61,647 nucleotides of DNA from an uncultured Roseburia sp. (GCA_910577925.1 CAJTOI010000019.1:1-61647), one strand, 5' to 3'. Shown: positions 51,876-61,300, numbered from the stretch's first letter. Numbers and translations: made by a program. The notes: generated by a model from the letters alone, not told the origin.

Positions 51876-53249
51876 ATGAATTTGAATAGGAGAGCGGTTG
51901 GGGGAATCGCTGTTGCCGGTTCGCTGGTAGTGATGAGCGCAGTCGCGGGAGCTGCAGAGACGGTTGCGGCAGAGCCGACAGCCGTGGCAGTGGAGACAAG
52001 AACGGACTTAGCTACGAATGGGACAGCGGGAGTTGTTGTCTGGTTGAATGAAGTTGAGACAGAAGCGATGGGAGCCATCGACAGAATTACCGCAGGGATG
52101 GAGCATACCGAAATAGCACTGGTTGCAGCTGCGGAAGAAGAGCAGGAAATATCCCCAGAGCAGGAGACGCCTGCAGAGCGGGGGCAGGAAATACTCGCGG
52201 AGCAGGAAATGTCTGCGGAAGAAGAGCAGGAAATACCCGCAGAGCAGGAAGTGCCTGCAGAGCAGGCACAGGAGACGCTCGCGGAGCAGGAGATGCCTGC
52301 AGAGCAAGAAGTGCCTGCGGAACAGGAAGCATCTGCGGCATCCGAGGAAGAGCTTTTGTGGCAGAACCGTCTGATGGCGGAGGTAGAGGAATTTCTGTAT
52401 GTCAGAGCTGCGGGAGACGAGAATGCACAGATCGTGGGAAAGATGTACAAGGGAGACGTTGCGGAGATTGTTGAAGTCGGCGATACATGGAGCCATGTGG
52501 TATCCGGCAATGTGGACGGCTGGGTGATGAATTCCTACTGTGTGTCCGGAACGGATGCAATGAATTATGCGATGGAAACGGTTGAGACATCGGCGGCGAT
52601 TCAGGCGGACGGCCTGCGCATCCGAAGCGAGGCCGACACGGAGGGGTCCGTTATCGGAGTGGTTTCTACAGGTATGGAGCTTACCGTTGATACGGACGCA
52701 GAGCTGGTGGACGGCTGGGTGGCCGTAAATTACGGCGGACAGACCAGTTATGTCAGCGCAGAATATGTCACGACAGAGCTTGCGCTCGGCGAGGCGATTA
52801 CGATTACTGAGGAGCAGGAAGCGCTTGCAAAGCAGAAGGAAGCGGAAGAGGCCAAAAAGGCGGCGCAGGTGGCAAGCTCGGGAACCGTACAGAGCACGGC
52901 GGTGGCGGCATCGGTGGACGATGTGACACTGCTTGCGGCACTGATTCAGTGCGAGGCCGGAAACGAAAGCTATGAGGGACAGCTTGCGGTCGGAGCGGTT
53001 GTTATGAACCGTGTGAAATCCGGCAGCTATCCGGGAGATATTTACTCGGTGATTTATCAGAGCGGACAGTTTCCGCCGGCGGGAAAAGGATCTGTTGCGA
53101 ATATTGCCGCAAACGGACCGAAGGGAAGCTGCATTCAGGCAGCACAGGAAGCCATAAACGGTATGGACAATACCGGAGGGGCCGTGCGTTTTAAGAGAGC
53201 ATCCTCGGGCCAGGCCGGAGTGGTGATCGGCAATCACGTATTTTATTAA
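51876..53249 (+). CDS. Secreted SleB-type cell wall hydrolase with SH3 domains
   Basis: A 457-residue exported protein. A signal peptide (about 1-30) is followed by an acidic low-complexity region of EQE/PAEQE repeats (about 85-158), two bacterial SH3 domains (about 167-222 and 232-300, NVDGWVMNSY and GWVAVNYGGQTSYVSAEYV), a charged linker and a C-terminal Hydrolase_2/SleB domain (about 348-457: LAALIQCEAGNESYEGQLAV, VGAVVMNRVKSGSYPGDIY). The family hydrolyses peptidoglycan, probably as lytic transglycosylase with the Glu in CEAGNE. ATG 51876 follows TGGAGG. A WalR-type promoter suits a wall-remodelling gene. Confidence 0.88.
   Translation: MNLNRRAVGGIAVAGSLVVMSAVAGAAETVAAEPTAVAVETRTDLATNGTAGVVVWLNEVETEAMGAIDRITAGMEHTEIALVAAAEEEQEISPEQETPAERGQEILAEQEMSAEEEQEIPAEQEVPAEQAQETLAEQEMPAEQEVPAEQEASAASEEELLWQNRLMAEVEEFLYVRAAGDENAQIVGKMYKGDVAEIVEVGDTWSHVVSGNVDGWVMNSYCVSGTDAMNYAMETVETSAAIQADGLRIRSEADTEGSVIGVVSTGMELTVDTDAELVDGWVAVNYGGQTSYVSAEYVTTELALGEAITITEEQEALAKQKEAEEAKKAAQVASSGTVQSTAVAASVDDVTLLAALIQCEAGNESYEGQLAVGAVVMNRVKSGSYPGDIYSVIYQSGQFPPAGKGSVANIAANGPKGSCIQAAQEAINGMDNTGGAVRFKRASSGQAGVVIGNHVFY
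52129..52350 (+). repeat. Degenerate tandem repeat coding EQE/PAEQE units
   Basis: About a dozen imperfect units of GCAGAGCAGGAA(G/A)T type code a Glu/Gln/Ala-rich spacer between signal peptide and SH3 domains. It leaves both strands open, which produces a false long antisense frame. Confidence 0.75.
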
Positions 53250-53271
53250 AATGAAATATATAAATTGGAGG

Positions 53272-53349
53272 ACAGCCGCAGGAGCGTATGCGGGTGCCGC
53301 AGGATGTTTTTCGATGCCTGCGCCCCGCGAATCAATTTCCTGCGGCTGT
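53272..53349 (+). terminator. Long nested hairpin after the SleB-type gene
   Basis: ACAGCCGCAGGA (53272-53283) pairs perfectly with 53338-53349; inside it GCGGGTGCCGCAGG pairs with CCTGCGCCCCGC around TGTTTTTCGATG. Followed by TCTTGTAATTT, a weak U-tract. It may be a terminator or a structured RNA element; the rest of the 53250-53433 gap shows no gene. Confidence 0.5.
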
Positions 53350-53433
53350 TCTTGTAATTTGAAATTAAATATAGTAATATGATATCAAACGGGGAAACCT
53401 AAACTTTAGAAACGAGAACAGAGGGAGGACAGT

Positions 53434-54363
53434 ATGGGATTTTTTGTTGGAACACTTGTATTTCTGGTCATTATCTGCCTGATAATTGCAGCATCCTGTA
53501 TTAAAATTGTGCCGCAGGCAAATGCGTATGTGGTGGAGCGGTTAGGAGGATTTCTAACGACATGGTCGGTGGGGCTTCATTTCAAAGTGCCGTTTATCGA
53601 CCGCGTGGCAAAACGCGTCACCTTAAAGGAGCAGGTAGTAGACTTTCCGCCGCAGCCGGTAATCACCAAAGACAACGTGACAATGCAGATTGACACGGTC
53701 GTATATTATCAGATTACGGACCCCAAGCTGTACGCATACGGTGTAGAAAATCCGATTATGGCAATCGAGAATCTTACGGCAACCACCCTTCGTAATATCA
53801 TCGGTGATTTGGAGTTAGACGAGACGCTGACCTCGAGAGAGACGATCAACACAAAGATGCGCGCGACGCTGGACGTGGCGACAGATCCGTGGGGGATCAA
53901 AGTAAACCGCGTCGAGCTTAAGAACATCATTCCGCCGGCAGCCATCCAGGATGCAATGGAGAAGCAGATGAAAGCGGAGCGTGAGCGCCGCGAGGCCATC
54001 CTTCGTGCGGAGGGCGAGAAAAAGTCCACCGTGCTTGTGGCAGAGGGTAAAAAGGAATCCGCGATTCTGGATGCGGAGGCAGAGAAACAGGCCGCCATTC
54101 TGCGCGCAGAGGCAAAGAAAGAAGCGACGATCCGTGAGGCCGAAGGTCAGGCGGAGGCAATCCTCAAAATCCAGCAGGCAAATGCAGACGGCCTGCGCAT
54201 GATAAAGGAAGCGGCTCCGGACAAGGGCGTGATTCAGCTTAAGAGTTTAGAGGCGTTTGCCAAGGCGGCGGACGGCAAAGCGACAAAGATTATCATCCCT
54301 TCGGAAATTCAGGGAATTGCAGGGCTTGCAAAATCTGTGATGGAAATTGCGGAAAACAAATAA
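53434..54363 (+). CDS. SPFH/stomatin-like membrane protein (QmcA-like)
   Basis: A 309-residue protein with one N-terminal membrane helix (about 3-24), the SPFH/Band-7 domain (about 25-200; VPQANAYVVERLGGF, VVYYQITDPKLYAYGVENP, IIGDLELDETLTSRE) and a coiled coil of alternating Ala/Glu/Lys heptads (about 180-265). The family forms oligomeric membrane rafts that often control FtsH-type proteases; no NfeD partner is adjacent, which fits the QmcA branch. ATG 53434 follows GAGGGAGG. It ends at the terminator before argF. Confidence 0.88.
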   Translation: MGFFVGTLVFLVIICLIIAASCIKIVPQANAYVVERLGGFLTTWSVGLHFKVPFIDRVAKRVTLKEQVVDFPPQPVITKDNVTMQIDTVVYYQITDPKLYAYGVENPIMAIENLTATTLRNIIGDLELDETLTSRETINTKMRATLDVATDPWGIKVNRVELKNIIPPAAIQDAMEKQMKAERERREAILRAEGEKKSTVLVAEGKKESAILDAEAEKQAAILRAEAKKEATIREAEGQAEAILKIQQANADGLRMIKEAAPDKGVIQLKSLEAFAKAADGKATKIIIPSEIQGIAGLAKSVMEIAENK

Positions 54364-54377
54364 AAGAAGCTGGTTTG

Positions 54378-54407
54378 CAGGCTGCCACTTTGGTGGCAGC
54401 CTGTTTT
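54378..54407 (+). terminator. Terminator after the SPFH gene
   Basis: CAGGCTGCCAC (54378-54388) pairs with GTGGCAGCCTG (54393-54403), followed by TTTTC. Confidence 0.88.
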
Positions 54408-54430
54408 CTCATTAAAAAAGGAGAACGGAC

Positions 54431-55420
54431 ATGGATTTAAAAGGAAGAAATTTTTTAAAATTATTGGACTACACGCCGGAAGAGATCGCGTATCTGATTG
54501 ATTTGGCAGCGGATTTGAAGGAGAAAAAAAAGCAGGGAATCCGCCATGACAGCCTTGCGGGGAAGAATATTGCGCTTATTTTCGAGAAGACAAGCACAAG
54601 AACCCGATGTTCCTTCGAGGTGGCGGCGCATGACCTGGGGATGCATGTGACCTACTTAGACCCGTCTGGCTCGCAGATCGGAAAGAAGGAGAGTATTGCG
54701 GATACCGCGCGCGTGCTCGGCCGTATGTTTGACGGTATCGAGTATCGCGGCTTCGGGCAGGAGATCGTGGAGGAGCTTGCGGCATATGCGGGAGTTCCCG
54801 TGTGGAACGGTCTGACAAATGAGTTTCATCCGACTCAGATGCTGGCGGATATGCTCACGGTGCGGGAGCATTTGGGGAGATTAAAGGGCGTTAAATTTAC
54901 ATATATGGGGGATGCGCGCTATAATATGGGAAATTCTCTCATGGTAGCCTGCTCAAAGCTTGGAATGGATTTTACGGCCTGCACGTCGAAGAAATATTTT
55001 CCGGAGGAAACGCTGGTTGCGGAATGTCTGGCGATTGCGAAAGAGACGGGGGCGACGATCACGCTGACGGAAGACGTGGCAGAGGGGACAAAGGATGCGG
55101 ATGTCATTTACACCGACGTGTGGGTGTCCATGGGAGAGCCTGATGAAGTGTGGGCGGAGCGCCTTTCGGAGCTGATGCCGTATCAGGTAAACAAGGCGGC
55201 GATGGCAAACGCAAAGCCGGATGCAATTTTTATGCACTGTCTGCCGGCATTTCATGACTTAAAGACGAAAATCGGACGGGAAGTTTACGAGAAATTCGGC
55301 TACGGCGAGCTTGAAGTGACCGACGAGGTATTTGAAAGCGCGCAGTCGGTTGTCTTTGACGAGGCGGAGAACCGGATGCATACCATCAAGGCGGTGATGC
55401 TTGCGACGCTGGGCGAGTGA
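54431..55420 (+). CDS. argF: Ornithine carbamoyltransferase
   Basis: A 329-residue enzyme joining ornithine and carbamoyl phosphate to citrulline in arginine synthesis (or the reverse in the deiminase pathway). The carbamoyl-phosphate motif is EKTSTRTRCSFE (STRTR), then the HPTQ motif in EFHPTQMLADM, and the ornithine/catalytic HCLP in FMHCLPAFHD. ATG 54431 follows AAAAAGGAG. There is no arc or arg neighbour, so direction of flux cannot be told. Confidence 0.95.
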   Translation: MDLKGRNFLKLLDYTPEEIAYLIDLAADLKEKKKQGIRHDSLAGKNIALIFEKTSTRTRCSFEVAAHDLGMHVTYLDPSGSQIGKKESIADTARVLGRMFDGIEYRGFGQEIVEELAAYAGVPVWNGLTNEFHPTQMLADMLTVREHLGRLKGVKFTYMGDARYNMGNSLMVACSKLGMDFTACTSKKYFPEETLVAECLAIAKETGATITLTEDVAEGTKDADVIYTDVWVSMGEPDEVWAERLSELMPYQVNKAAMANAKPDAIFMHCLPAFHDLKTKIGREVYEKFGYGELEVTDEVFESAQSVVFDEAENRMHTIKAVMLATLGE

Positions 55421-55465
55421 CGGCATACACACGGTTCTGAGCGAACCGGAATCGGGGGATTTATT

Positions 55466-56443
55466 ATGAAGACAGAGTTGCTGACAGCCCTGCGCGAGGC
55501 GGGGGATTATGTGTCGGGACAGGCCCTGTGCGAAAAGTTCGGCGTTTCGAGAACGGCCGTCTGGAAGGGGATTAATCAGCTGAAGGAAGCCGGTTATCAG
55601 ATTGAGGCCGTGCCGAACCGGGGGTATCGGTTTATAGCCGCGCCGGATATATTGAGCGAGGAGGAGTTAAAGAGTCTCCGCAGAACGGAATGGGCGGGAC
55701 AGGAGATCTTCTGTTTTCCGGTTCTGGATTCCACAAATACCCGTGCAAAGCAGCTGGCGGAGGAGGGATATCCGTCCGGTACGCTGGTGGTGGCGGAACA
55801 GCAGAACTCCGGCCGGGGCAGGCGCGGCCGGAACTGGGAATCTCCGCGGGGAACCGGCATTTTTATGACGCTGATGCTGCGGCCGGAGATCTATCCGGGC
55901 AATGCCTCGATGCTGACGCTGGTGACTGCACTGGCTGTCTCAAATGCGATCACGAAATGCACGGGACGGCCGGCGGGCATCAAATGGCCGAATGACATTG
56001 TTATGAACGGGAAAAAGGTCTGCGGGATTCTCACGGAGATGAGCGCACAGTTTGATTATGTCGATTACATTGTGATCGGCATCGGCATCAATGTGCACAA
56101 CGAGAGCTTTCCGGAGGATATCGCGCATATGGCAACATCGCTGTACCGCGAGACGGGACAGCGCTTTAAACGTGCGGTATTGATTGAGGAAACCTTAGAG
56201 CAGCTGGAGCATTACTGTGCGGTATATATGGAGACACAGGATCTGCGCGGGCTGGTAAAGGAATATGACGCGCGTCTGGTAAATAAAAATCAGATGGTGC
56301 GTGTGCTTGACCCCAAAGAACCTTTTGAGGGAAAAGCGCTGGGGATTACACCGCGCGGTGAACTGATTGTAGACACCTGGGAGAGCCGCAGGCTCGTGTC
56401 CGCTGGAGAGGTTTCGGTGCGCGGGATTTACGGCTATGTGTAA
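55466..56443 (+). CDS. birA: Bifunctional biotin-protein ligase / biotin operon repressor
   Basis: A 325-residue protein. An N-terminal winged HTH (about 1-60; VSGQALCEKFGVSRTAVWKGINQL) is fused to the class II ligase core: GRGRRGRNWESPRGTGIFM (about 110-130), KWPNDIVMNGKKVCGILTEM and the C-terminal SH3-like domain. It makes biotinyl-AMP and transfers biotin to carboxylases, and the HTH lets it repress biotin genes. ATG 55466 follows GGGGGATT. It starts a compact run ending with lysS. Confidence 0.93.
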   Translation: MKTELLTALREAGDYVSGQALCEKFGVSRTAVWKGINQLKEAGYQIEAVPNRGYRFIAAPDILSEEELKSLRRTEWAGQEIFCFPVLDSTNTRAKQLAEEGYPSGTLVVAEQQNSGRGRRGRNWESPRGTGIFMTLMLRPEIYPGNASMLTLVTALAVSNAITKCTGRPAGIKWPNDIVMNGKKVCGILTEMSAQFDYVDYIVIGIGINVHNESFPEDIAHMATSLYRETGQRFKRAVLIEETLEQLEHYCAVYMETQDLRGLVKEYDARLVNKNQMVRVLDPKEPFEGKALGITPRGELIVDTWESRRLVSAGEVSVRGIYGYV

Positions 56444-56479
56444 AAGACGAATGCGGTTATGCCGGAAAGGTGACAGGAC

Positions 56480-56845
56480 ATGGAAGAAGTAGTGCTTTGC
56501 GGAGCGAGTGCGTACAATAAAAAATATTATCTGAATGAAGAGTTTCTCGGCCTTCCGCAGCGGGTAAAAGATGAGCTCAAGATTATGTGTGTGCTTTTTA
56601 CCGAGGATGTGGGCGGAACCGTGCAGCTGGTATTTGATGAGGAAGGCGAGCTGGAATTTCGTACCTCCTGCGACGAGGGGGATCTGCTCTATGACGACAT
56701 CGGATGCGCCCTGAAAATCAGGCAGCTGCGGCAGACCAGACAGGATTTGCTGGAAGGAATACAGATGTATTACAGGATTTTATATATCAGACGGGAAGAC
56801 AGCGCGTCCGTCGGGAGGGAGAATGGCAATGTTAGTGACGATTGA
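56480..56845 (+). CDS. Small conserved protein, DUF6145-like
   Basis: A 121-residue soluble protein (MEEVVLCGASAYNKKYYLNE...; LKIMCVLFTEDVGGTVQLVF) rich in charged beta and helix, without catalytic motif. It resembles an uncharacterised clostridial family, perhaps DUF6145, always small and near birA/coaX in such genomes as far as I can recall; the location supports a housekeeping role. Its 3' end overlaps coaX by 17 bases. ATG 56480 follows GAAAGGTGACAGG. Confidence 0.65.
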   Translation: MEEVVLCGASAYNKKYYLNEEFLGLPQRVKDELKIMCVLFTEDVGGTVQLVFDEEGELEFRTSCDEGDLLYDDIGCALKIRQLRQTRQDLLEGIQMYYRILYIRREDSASVGRENGNVSDD

Positions 56846-57617
56846 TGTTGGAAATACAAATATTACCGTCGGCGTGTTTCGGGGGGATGAGGTTGCGGCG
56901 ACATTCCGCATGACGACGAAGATGCCGCGGACATCCGATGAGTACGGGATGCTGCTCATCAACCTTTTAGAGCAGAATAATATTAAGCATGCGGAGATTA
57001 TGGATGCGATTATTGCATCGGTTGTGCCGAATGTGATGCATTCTCTGGAAGGGGCAGTGATCAAATACCTCGGCATCCGTCCGATCATTATCGAGCCGGG
57101 CACCAAAACGGGCATCCGAATCGTGACGGAGAACCCGCGGCAGATCGGAGCCGATCGTATTGTAGACGCCGCTGCTGCCTATGAGCTCTACGGCGGTCCG
57201 GTTCTCGTGCTTGATTTCGGTACGGCTACGACCTACGACCTCGTGGATGCAAAGGGATCTTTTGTGTCGGGTGTGACCGCGCCGGGGATCCGTATTTCCG
57301 CAAAGGCGCTTTGGGAGGATGCGGCAAAACTGCCGGAGATTGAGATCCGCAAGCCGGAATGTATTCTGGCGAAAGAAACGATTTCCTCCATGCAGGCGGG
57401 ACTGGTGTACGGACAGATCGGACAGACTGAATATATTATCCGCCATATGATTGCCGAGGCGGACATGGGGGAAGTGAAGGTGGTCGCAACGGGCGGGCTC
57501 GGGCGTATTATTGCGAGCGAAACGACGATGATTGACGTCTATGACCCGAATCTGACATTAAAAGGAATGAACCTGATTTATAAGAAGCAGAACCGTAAAT
57601 CGGGAAAAATCAATTAG
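56829..57617 (+). CDS. coaX: Type III pantothenate kinase
   Basis: A 262-residue kinase for the first step of coenzyme A synthesis. The ASKHA motifs are IDVGNTNITVGVF (4-16), GADRIVDAAAAYELY, DFGTATTYDLVD (about 123-134) and ATGGLGRIIA. I chose ATG 56829 because GGGAGGGA lies eight bases upstream; ATG 56823 is too close. It is insensitive to feedback by CoA in the known family. It overlaps the upstream gene by 17 bases and is followed by dusB after 9 bases. Confidence 0.93.
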   Translation: MLVTIDVGNTNITVGVFRGDEVAATFRMTTKMPRTSDEYGMLLINLLEQNNIKHAEIMDAIIASVVPNVMHSLEGAVIKYLGIRPIIIEPGTKTGIRIVTENPRQIGADRIVDAAAAYELYGGPVLVLDFGTATTYDLVDAKGSFVSGVTAPGIRISAKALWEDAAKLPEIEIRKPECILAKETISSMQAGLVYGQIGQTEYIIRHMIAEADMGEVKVVATGGLGRIIASETTMIDVYDPNLTLKGMNLIYKKQNRKSGKIN

Positions 57618-57626
57618 GCGGTGTTC

Positions 57627-58619
57627 ATGGGAACGGTACAGAAATTACGGATTGGAAATGTGACATTAGAAAATAATCTGATATTGGCACCGATGGCAGG
57701 CGTGACAGACCTGCCATTTCGTTTGCTGTGCAGAGAGCAGGGAGCGGGACTTCTCTGTATGGAGATGGTGAGCGCCAAAGCAATCTTATATAAGAATAAG
57801 AACACCGAGGAACTGCTTGCCATAGACCCCGGAGAAAACCCGGTATCCCTGCAGCTGTTCGGATCGGACCCGCATATCATGAGTGAGATCGCAAAACAGA
57901 TCGAGGACCGGCCGTTTGACATCTTAGATATCAATATGGGATGTCCGGTGCCGAAAGTAGTGAACAACGGCGACGGCTCTGCGCTGATGAAAAATCCCCG
58001 GCTGGCCGGAGAGATTATCGAAAAGACAGCGCGGGCGATAAAAAAGCCGGTGACGGTAAAAATCCGAAAGGGATTTGACGAGAACAGTGTCAATGCGGTG
58101 GAGCTGGCGCACATAGCCCAGGAATCCGGCGCGGCGGCCATAGCCGTACACGGCAGGACGAGAGCGCAGTTTTATACGGGGAAGGCGGATTGGGACATTA
58201 TCCGGCAGGTCAAGGAAGCAGTGTCCATACCGGTGATCGGAAACGGTGATATCAGAACGGCGGAGGATGTAATCGCGATGCAAAGCCAGACGGGCTGTGA
58301 CGGGTTTATGATTGCGCGGGGGGCGGAGGGAAATCCATGGATTTTCCGACAGATCCTGCATTATTTTCAGACCGGAGAGCAACTTAAAAGACCGGACTTT
58401 CGGCAGGTTACCGAAATGCTCCTGCGCCACGCAAGGATGCAGATGGAATTTAAGGGGGAATACATAGGAATCCGGGAGATTCGAAAACATGCGGCATGGT
58501 ATACCGCGGGTTACCGCAACTCGTCAAAGCTGCGGGGGCGCATCAACGAAGTGGAAAATTATGAACAGCTGGAGACATTATTCCGGGAGGTTCTCTCATA
58601 TAATGAAGAAACGCAGTAA
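57627..58619 (+). CDS. dusB: tRNA-dihydrouridine synthase
   Basis: A 330-residue FMN enzyme that reduces uridine to dihydrouridine in tRNA. Motifs: LAPMAGVTDLPFRLLCRE (14-31), the catalytic Cys in DINMGCPVPKV (about 101), KIRKGFDE, AVHGRTRAQFYTG and the FMN phosphate site GCDGFMIARGAEGNPWIF. ATG 57627 follows AGGCGG. It matches the DusB branch by size and sequence. It lies downstream of coaX, likely in one transcript. Confidence 0.93.
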   Translation: MGTVQKLRIGNVTLENNLILAPMAGVTDLPFRLLCREQGAGLLCMEMVSAKAILYKNKNTEELLAIDPGENPVSLQLFGSDPHIMSEIAKQIEDRPFDILDINMGCPVPKVVNNGDGSALMKNPRLAGEIIEKTARAIKKPVTVKIRKGFDENSVNAVELAHIAQESGAAAIAVHGRTRAQFYTGKADWDIIRQVKEAVSIPVIGNGDIRTAEDVIAMQSQTGCDGFMIARGAEGNPWIFRQILHYFQTGEQLKRPDFRQVTEMLLRHARMQMEFKGEYIGIREIRKHAAWYTAGYRNSSKLRGRINEVENYEQLETLFREVLSYNEETQ

Positions 58620-58633
58620 AAAGGCGGAGGGAC

Positions 58634-59209
58634 ATGTCATACTCCAACATATTTTTGCGGGAATTTGCACCGGTTTTCGGAGGGATTGTAAGGGCGCTGC
58701 GGATTTCTCCGAGGCTGCTTGCCGTGGAGGCTGTGGACGAAGAGTCCGGCGACTGCAGCCTGTTTGAGGCCGCGGATATAAAGGATGCCCTAAAGCAGAT
58801 CGCGCCGGATTTGAATTTTCTCACCATATATACGGAACGCCCTGCATATTTTCGCGAGTTTGCAGAGACAATGTATGAGGAGAACGGTCTGATTATTACA
58901 ATTTTGCCGAAACACTGTATGGGGAAGCGGTACAGAGGCAATATGCGTCGCAACGGCAGGGCAGGGTACGGAAAAAACGAATTGCTCCAAAGGCTTGTGC
59001 TCGATTTTGAGTGGGAGGGAGGCTGCCCGGGCAATGTATTCGGACCGGGAAATTATTATATTCCGATTCACAAAAAACCGTGGGAAAAAAGGGGAAATCT
59101 TGACATTGCAGTGCCTATCGGTTATAATACTGTGATTGTTAAGGGGGTGCCGGATTCCGGGAAAAAACCCATACGAGACCGGCTGGAAGAGGCATTTTAT
59201 AGGGAATAA
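58634..59209 (+). CDS. Conserved hypothetical protein
   Basis: A 191-residue soluble protein (MSYSNIFLREFAPVFGGIVR...) with a basic centre (KHCMGKRYRGNMRRNGRAGY) and a beta-rich C-terminal half (GNVFGPGNYYIPIHKKPWEK). No recognised motif. ATG 58634 follows AAGGCGGAGG. It sits tightly between dusB and greA, 14 and 25 bases away, so it is probably cotranscribed with tRNA and transcription genes; the role is unknown. Confidence 0.7.
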   Translation: MSYSNIFLREFAPVFGGIVRALRISPRLLAVEAVDEESGDCSLFEAADIKDALKQIAPDLNFLTIYTERPAYFREFAETMYEENGLIITILPKHCMGKRYRGNMRRNGRAGYGKNELLQRLVLDFEWEGGCPGNVFGPGNYYIPIHKKPWEKRGNLDIAVPIGYNTVIVKGVPDSGKKPIRDRLEEAFYRE

Positions 59210-59234
59210 CGTAGAAAAAAGAAGAAGGGTAGAT

Positions 59235-59720
59235 ATGGAAATGGACAAGAAAAACATTCTGACGTATGAGGGACTAAAGAGATTAGAGGACGAGCTGCAG
59301 GAGCTTAAAGTTGTTCGGAGGAAAGAAGTCGCGCAGAAGATTAAAGAGGCCAGAGAGCAGGGGGACTTGTCTGAGAATGCAGAGTACGATGCGGCGAAAG
59401 ACGAACAGAGAGATATCGAAGCCCGCATTGAGGAGCTTGAAAAGATATTGAAGAATGCCGAGGTCGTTGTGGAGGAAGAGGTTGATTTGGAAAAGATCAG
59501 CATCGGCTGCAGCGTTCGTATTTTAGATTGTGAGTTTGACGAGGAGTTAGAATATAAGATTGTGGGTTCCACAGAGGCAAACAGCTTAAAGGGCAAAATT
59601 TCCAATGAATCCCCGGTGGGCAAGGCGCTGCTCGGCAAAAAGATCGGCGATATGGTCCGCGTGGAGACGCAGGCAGGGGAGCTGGAATATAAAGTACTTT
59701 CCATTCACAGATCCAATTGA
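59235..59720 (+). CDS. greA: Transcription elongation factor GreA
   Basis: A 161-residue factor that enters the RNA polymerase channel and triggers transcript cleavage in backtracked complexes. The N-terminal coiled coil (LTYEGLKRLEDELQELKVVR; AREQGDLSENAEYDAAKDEQ with the acidic tip D/E pair) and the C-terminal FKBP-like domain (SIGCSVRILDCEFDEELEYK; ISNESPVGKALLGKKIGD) are complete. ATG 59235 follows GAAGGGTAG. It precedes lysS by 74 bases. Confidence 0.96.
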   Translation: MEMDKKNILTYEGLKRLEDELQELKVVRRKEVAQKIKEAREQGDLSENAEYDAAKDEQRDIEARIEELEKILKNAEVVVEEEVDLEKISIGCSVRILDCEFDEELEYKIVGSTEANSLKGKISNESPVGKALLGKKIGDMVRVETQAGELEYKVLSIHRSN

Positions 59721-59794
59721 GAACAGAGTGAAAGCCGCAGCCTTCTGGCAGGCGGGGCAGGGCGGCGGAGACGGCACATAGACGGAGGACGAAG

Positions 59795-61300
59795 ATGGCA
59801 CAGAATCAGGAGAATAACAATACGCAGCAGGATGTAAATCAGCTGCTGCAGGTGCGTTATGACAAATTGCGCGAACTGCAGGAGAGCGGGAGGGACCCGT
59901 TTGTGATCACGAAATATAATGTGACGCATCACAGCACGGATATTAAGGACAATTACGGCGAGCTGGAAGGGCAGGAGGTGTCTCTGGCCGGCCGCATGAT
60001 GTTTAAACGCGTGATGGGAAAGGCATCCTTCTGCAATATTCAGGATTTAAAAGGGCGTATACAGGCATATGTCGCGAGGGACAATATCGGGGAGGACTCC
60101 TATAAAGATTTCAAAAAATATGACGTCGGGGATATTCTCGGGATTCGCGGAACGGTCTTTACGACAAAGACGGGTGAGATTTCCATTCATGCAGCCGAGG
60201 TGACACTGCTCTCTAAGAGCCTCCAGATTCTTCCGGAGAAGTTCCACGGATTGACGGATACGGATACGCGCTACCGTCAGAGATATGTTGACCTGATTAT
60301 GAACGAGGAGGTAAAAGATACCTTTGTGAAGCGCTCGAAGGTTATCAGTACGATCCGCCGCTATCTGGACGGACAGGGCTTTATGGAGGTTGAGACGCCG
60401 ATGCTCGTATCGAATGCAGGCGGAGCTGCGGCAAGACCTTTTGAGACGCATTTCAACGCGTTAGACGAGGACTTAAAGCTTCGGATTTCGCTGGAACTGT
60501 ACTTAAAGAGACTGATTGTAGGTGGAATGGAGCGCGTGTACGAGATTGGGCGCGTGTTCCGCAACGAGGGTCTTGACACGCGGCACAATCCGGAATTTAC
60601 ACTGATGGAGTTGTACCAGGCATACACCGATTACCACGGCATGATGGATTTGACGGAGAACCTTTACCGCTATGTGGCAAAGGAAGTCACCGGGGCTGAG
60701 ATTCTGACTTACGGGGAGCACACGATGGACCTCTCGAAGCCGTTCGAACGTATCACAATGGTGGATGCGGTGAAGAAGTACGCCGGTGTGGACTTTAACG
60801 AGGTGGCAGATACGGCGGCTGCGAAAAAGCTGGCGGACGAGCATCATATTGAATATGAAGACCGGCATGAAAAAGGTGATATCTTAAGTCTCTTTTTCGA
60901 GGAGTATGTGGAGGAACATCTGATTCAGCCGACATTTGTGACGGATCATCCGATTGAGATTTCGCCTCTGACAAAGAAAAAGCCCGAGGACCCGAATTAT
61001 GTGGAGCGTTTTGAGTTCTTTATGAACGGCTGGGAGATGGCCAATGCCTACTCCGAGCTCAATGACCCGATTGACCAGCGCGCGCGCTTTGAGGCGCAGG
61101 AGAAGCTTTTGGCGGCCGGAGACGACGAGGCGAACCACACCGATGAGGACTTCCTGAATGCGCTCTCCATCGGTATGCCGCCGACGGGAGGCATCGGCTT
61201 CGGAATTGACCGTATGGTGATGATGATGACGAACAGCCCGGCTATCCGCGATGTGCTGCTGTTCCCGACAATGAAAACGCTTGGCGGAAAAGACCAGTAA
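59795..61300 (+). CDS. lysS: Lysyl-tRNA synthetase, class II
   Basis: A 501-residue enzyme charging tRNA-Lys. The N-terminal OB-fold anticodon domain (about 60-170; VSLAGRMMFKRVMGKASFCN) is followed by the class II catalytic core: motif 1 FMEVETPMLVSNAGGAAARP, motif 2 RVFRNEGLDTRHNPEFTLME and motif 3 GGIGFGIDRMVMMM near the C-terminus. ATG 59795 follows GACGGAGGACGA. The gene order greA-lysS is common in Firmicutes. Confidence 0.97.
   Translation: MAQNQENNNTQQDVNQLLQVRYDKLRELQESGRDPFVITKYNVTHHSTDIKDNYGELEGQEVSLAGRMMFKRVMGKASFCNIQDLKGRIQAYVARDNIGEDSYKDFKKYDVGDILGIRGTVFTTKTGEISIHAAEVTLLSKSLQILPEKFHGLTDTDTRYRQRYVDLIMNEEVKDTFVKRSKVISTIRRYLDGQGFMEVETPMLVSNAGGAAARPFETHFNALDEDLKLRISLELYLKRLIVGGMERVYEIGRVFRNEGLDTRHNPEFTLMELYQAYTDYHGMMDLTENLYRYVAKEVTGAEILTYGEHTMDLSKPFERITMVDAVKKYAGVDFNEVADTAAAKKLADEHHIEYEDRHEKGDILSLFFEEYVEEHLIQPTFVTDHPIEISPLTKKKPEDPNYVERFEFFMNGWEMANAYSELNDPIDQRARFEAQEKLLAAGDDEANHTDEDFLNALSIGMPPTGGIGFGIDRMVMMMTNSPAIRDVLLFPTMKTLGGKDQ

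Noticed and set aside
52008..53237. Open frame of about 400 codons on the minus strand across the SleB-type gene
   Set aside because: It exists because the EQE repeats and biased codons of the plus gene leave the other strand open; the product is His/Arg/Cys-rich without domains and has no ribosome site.
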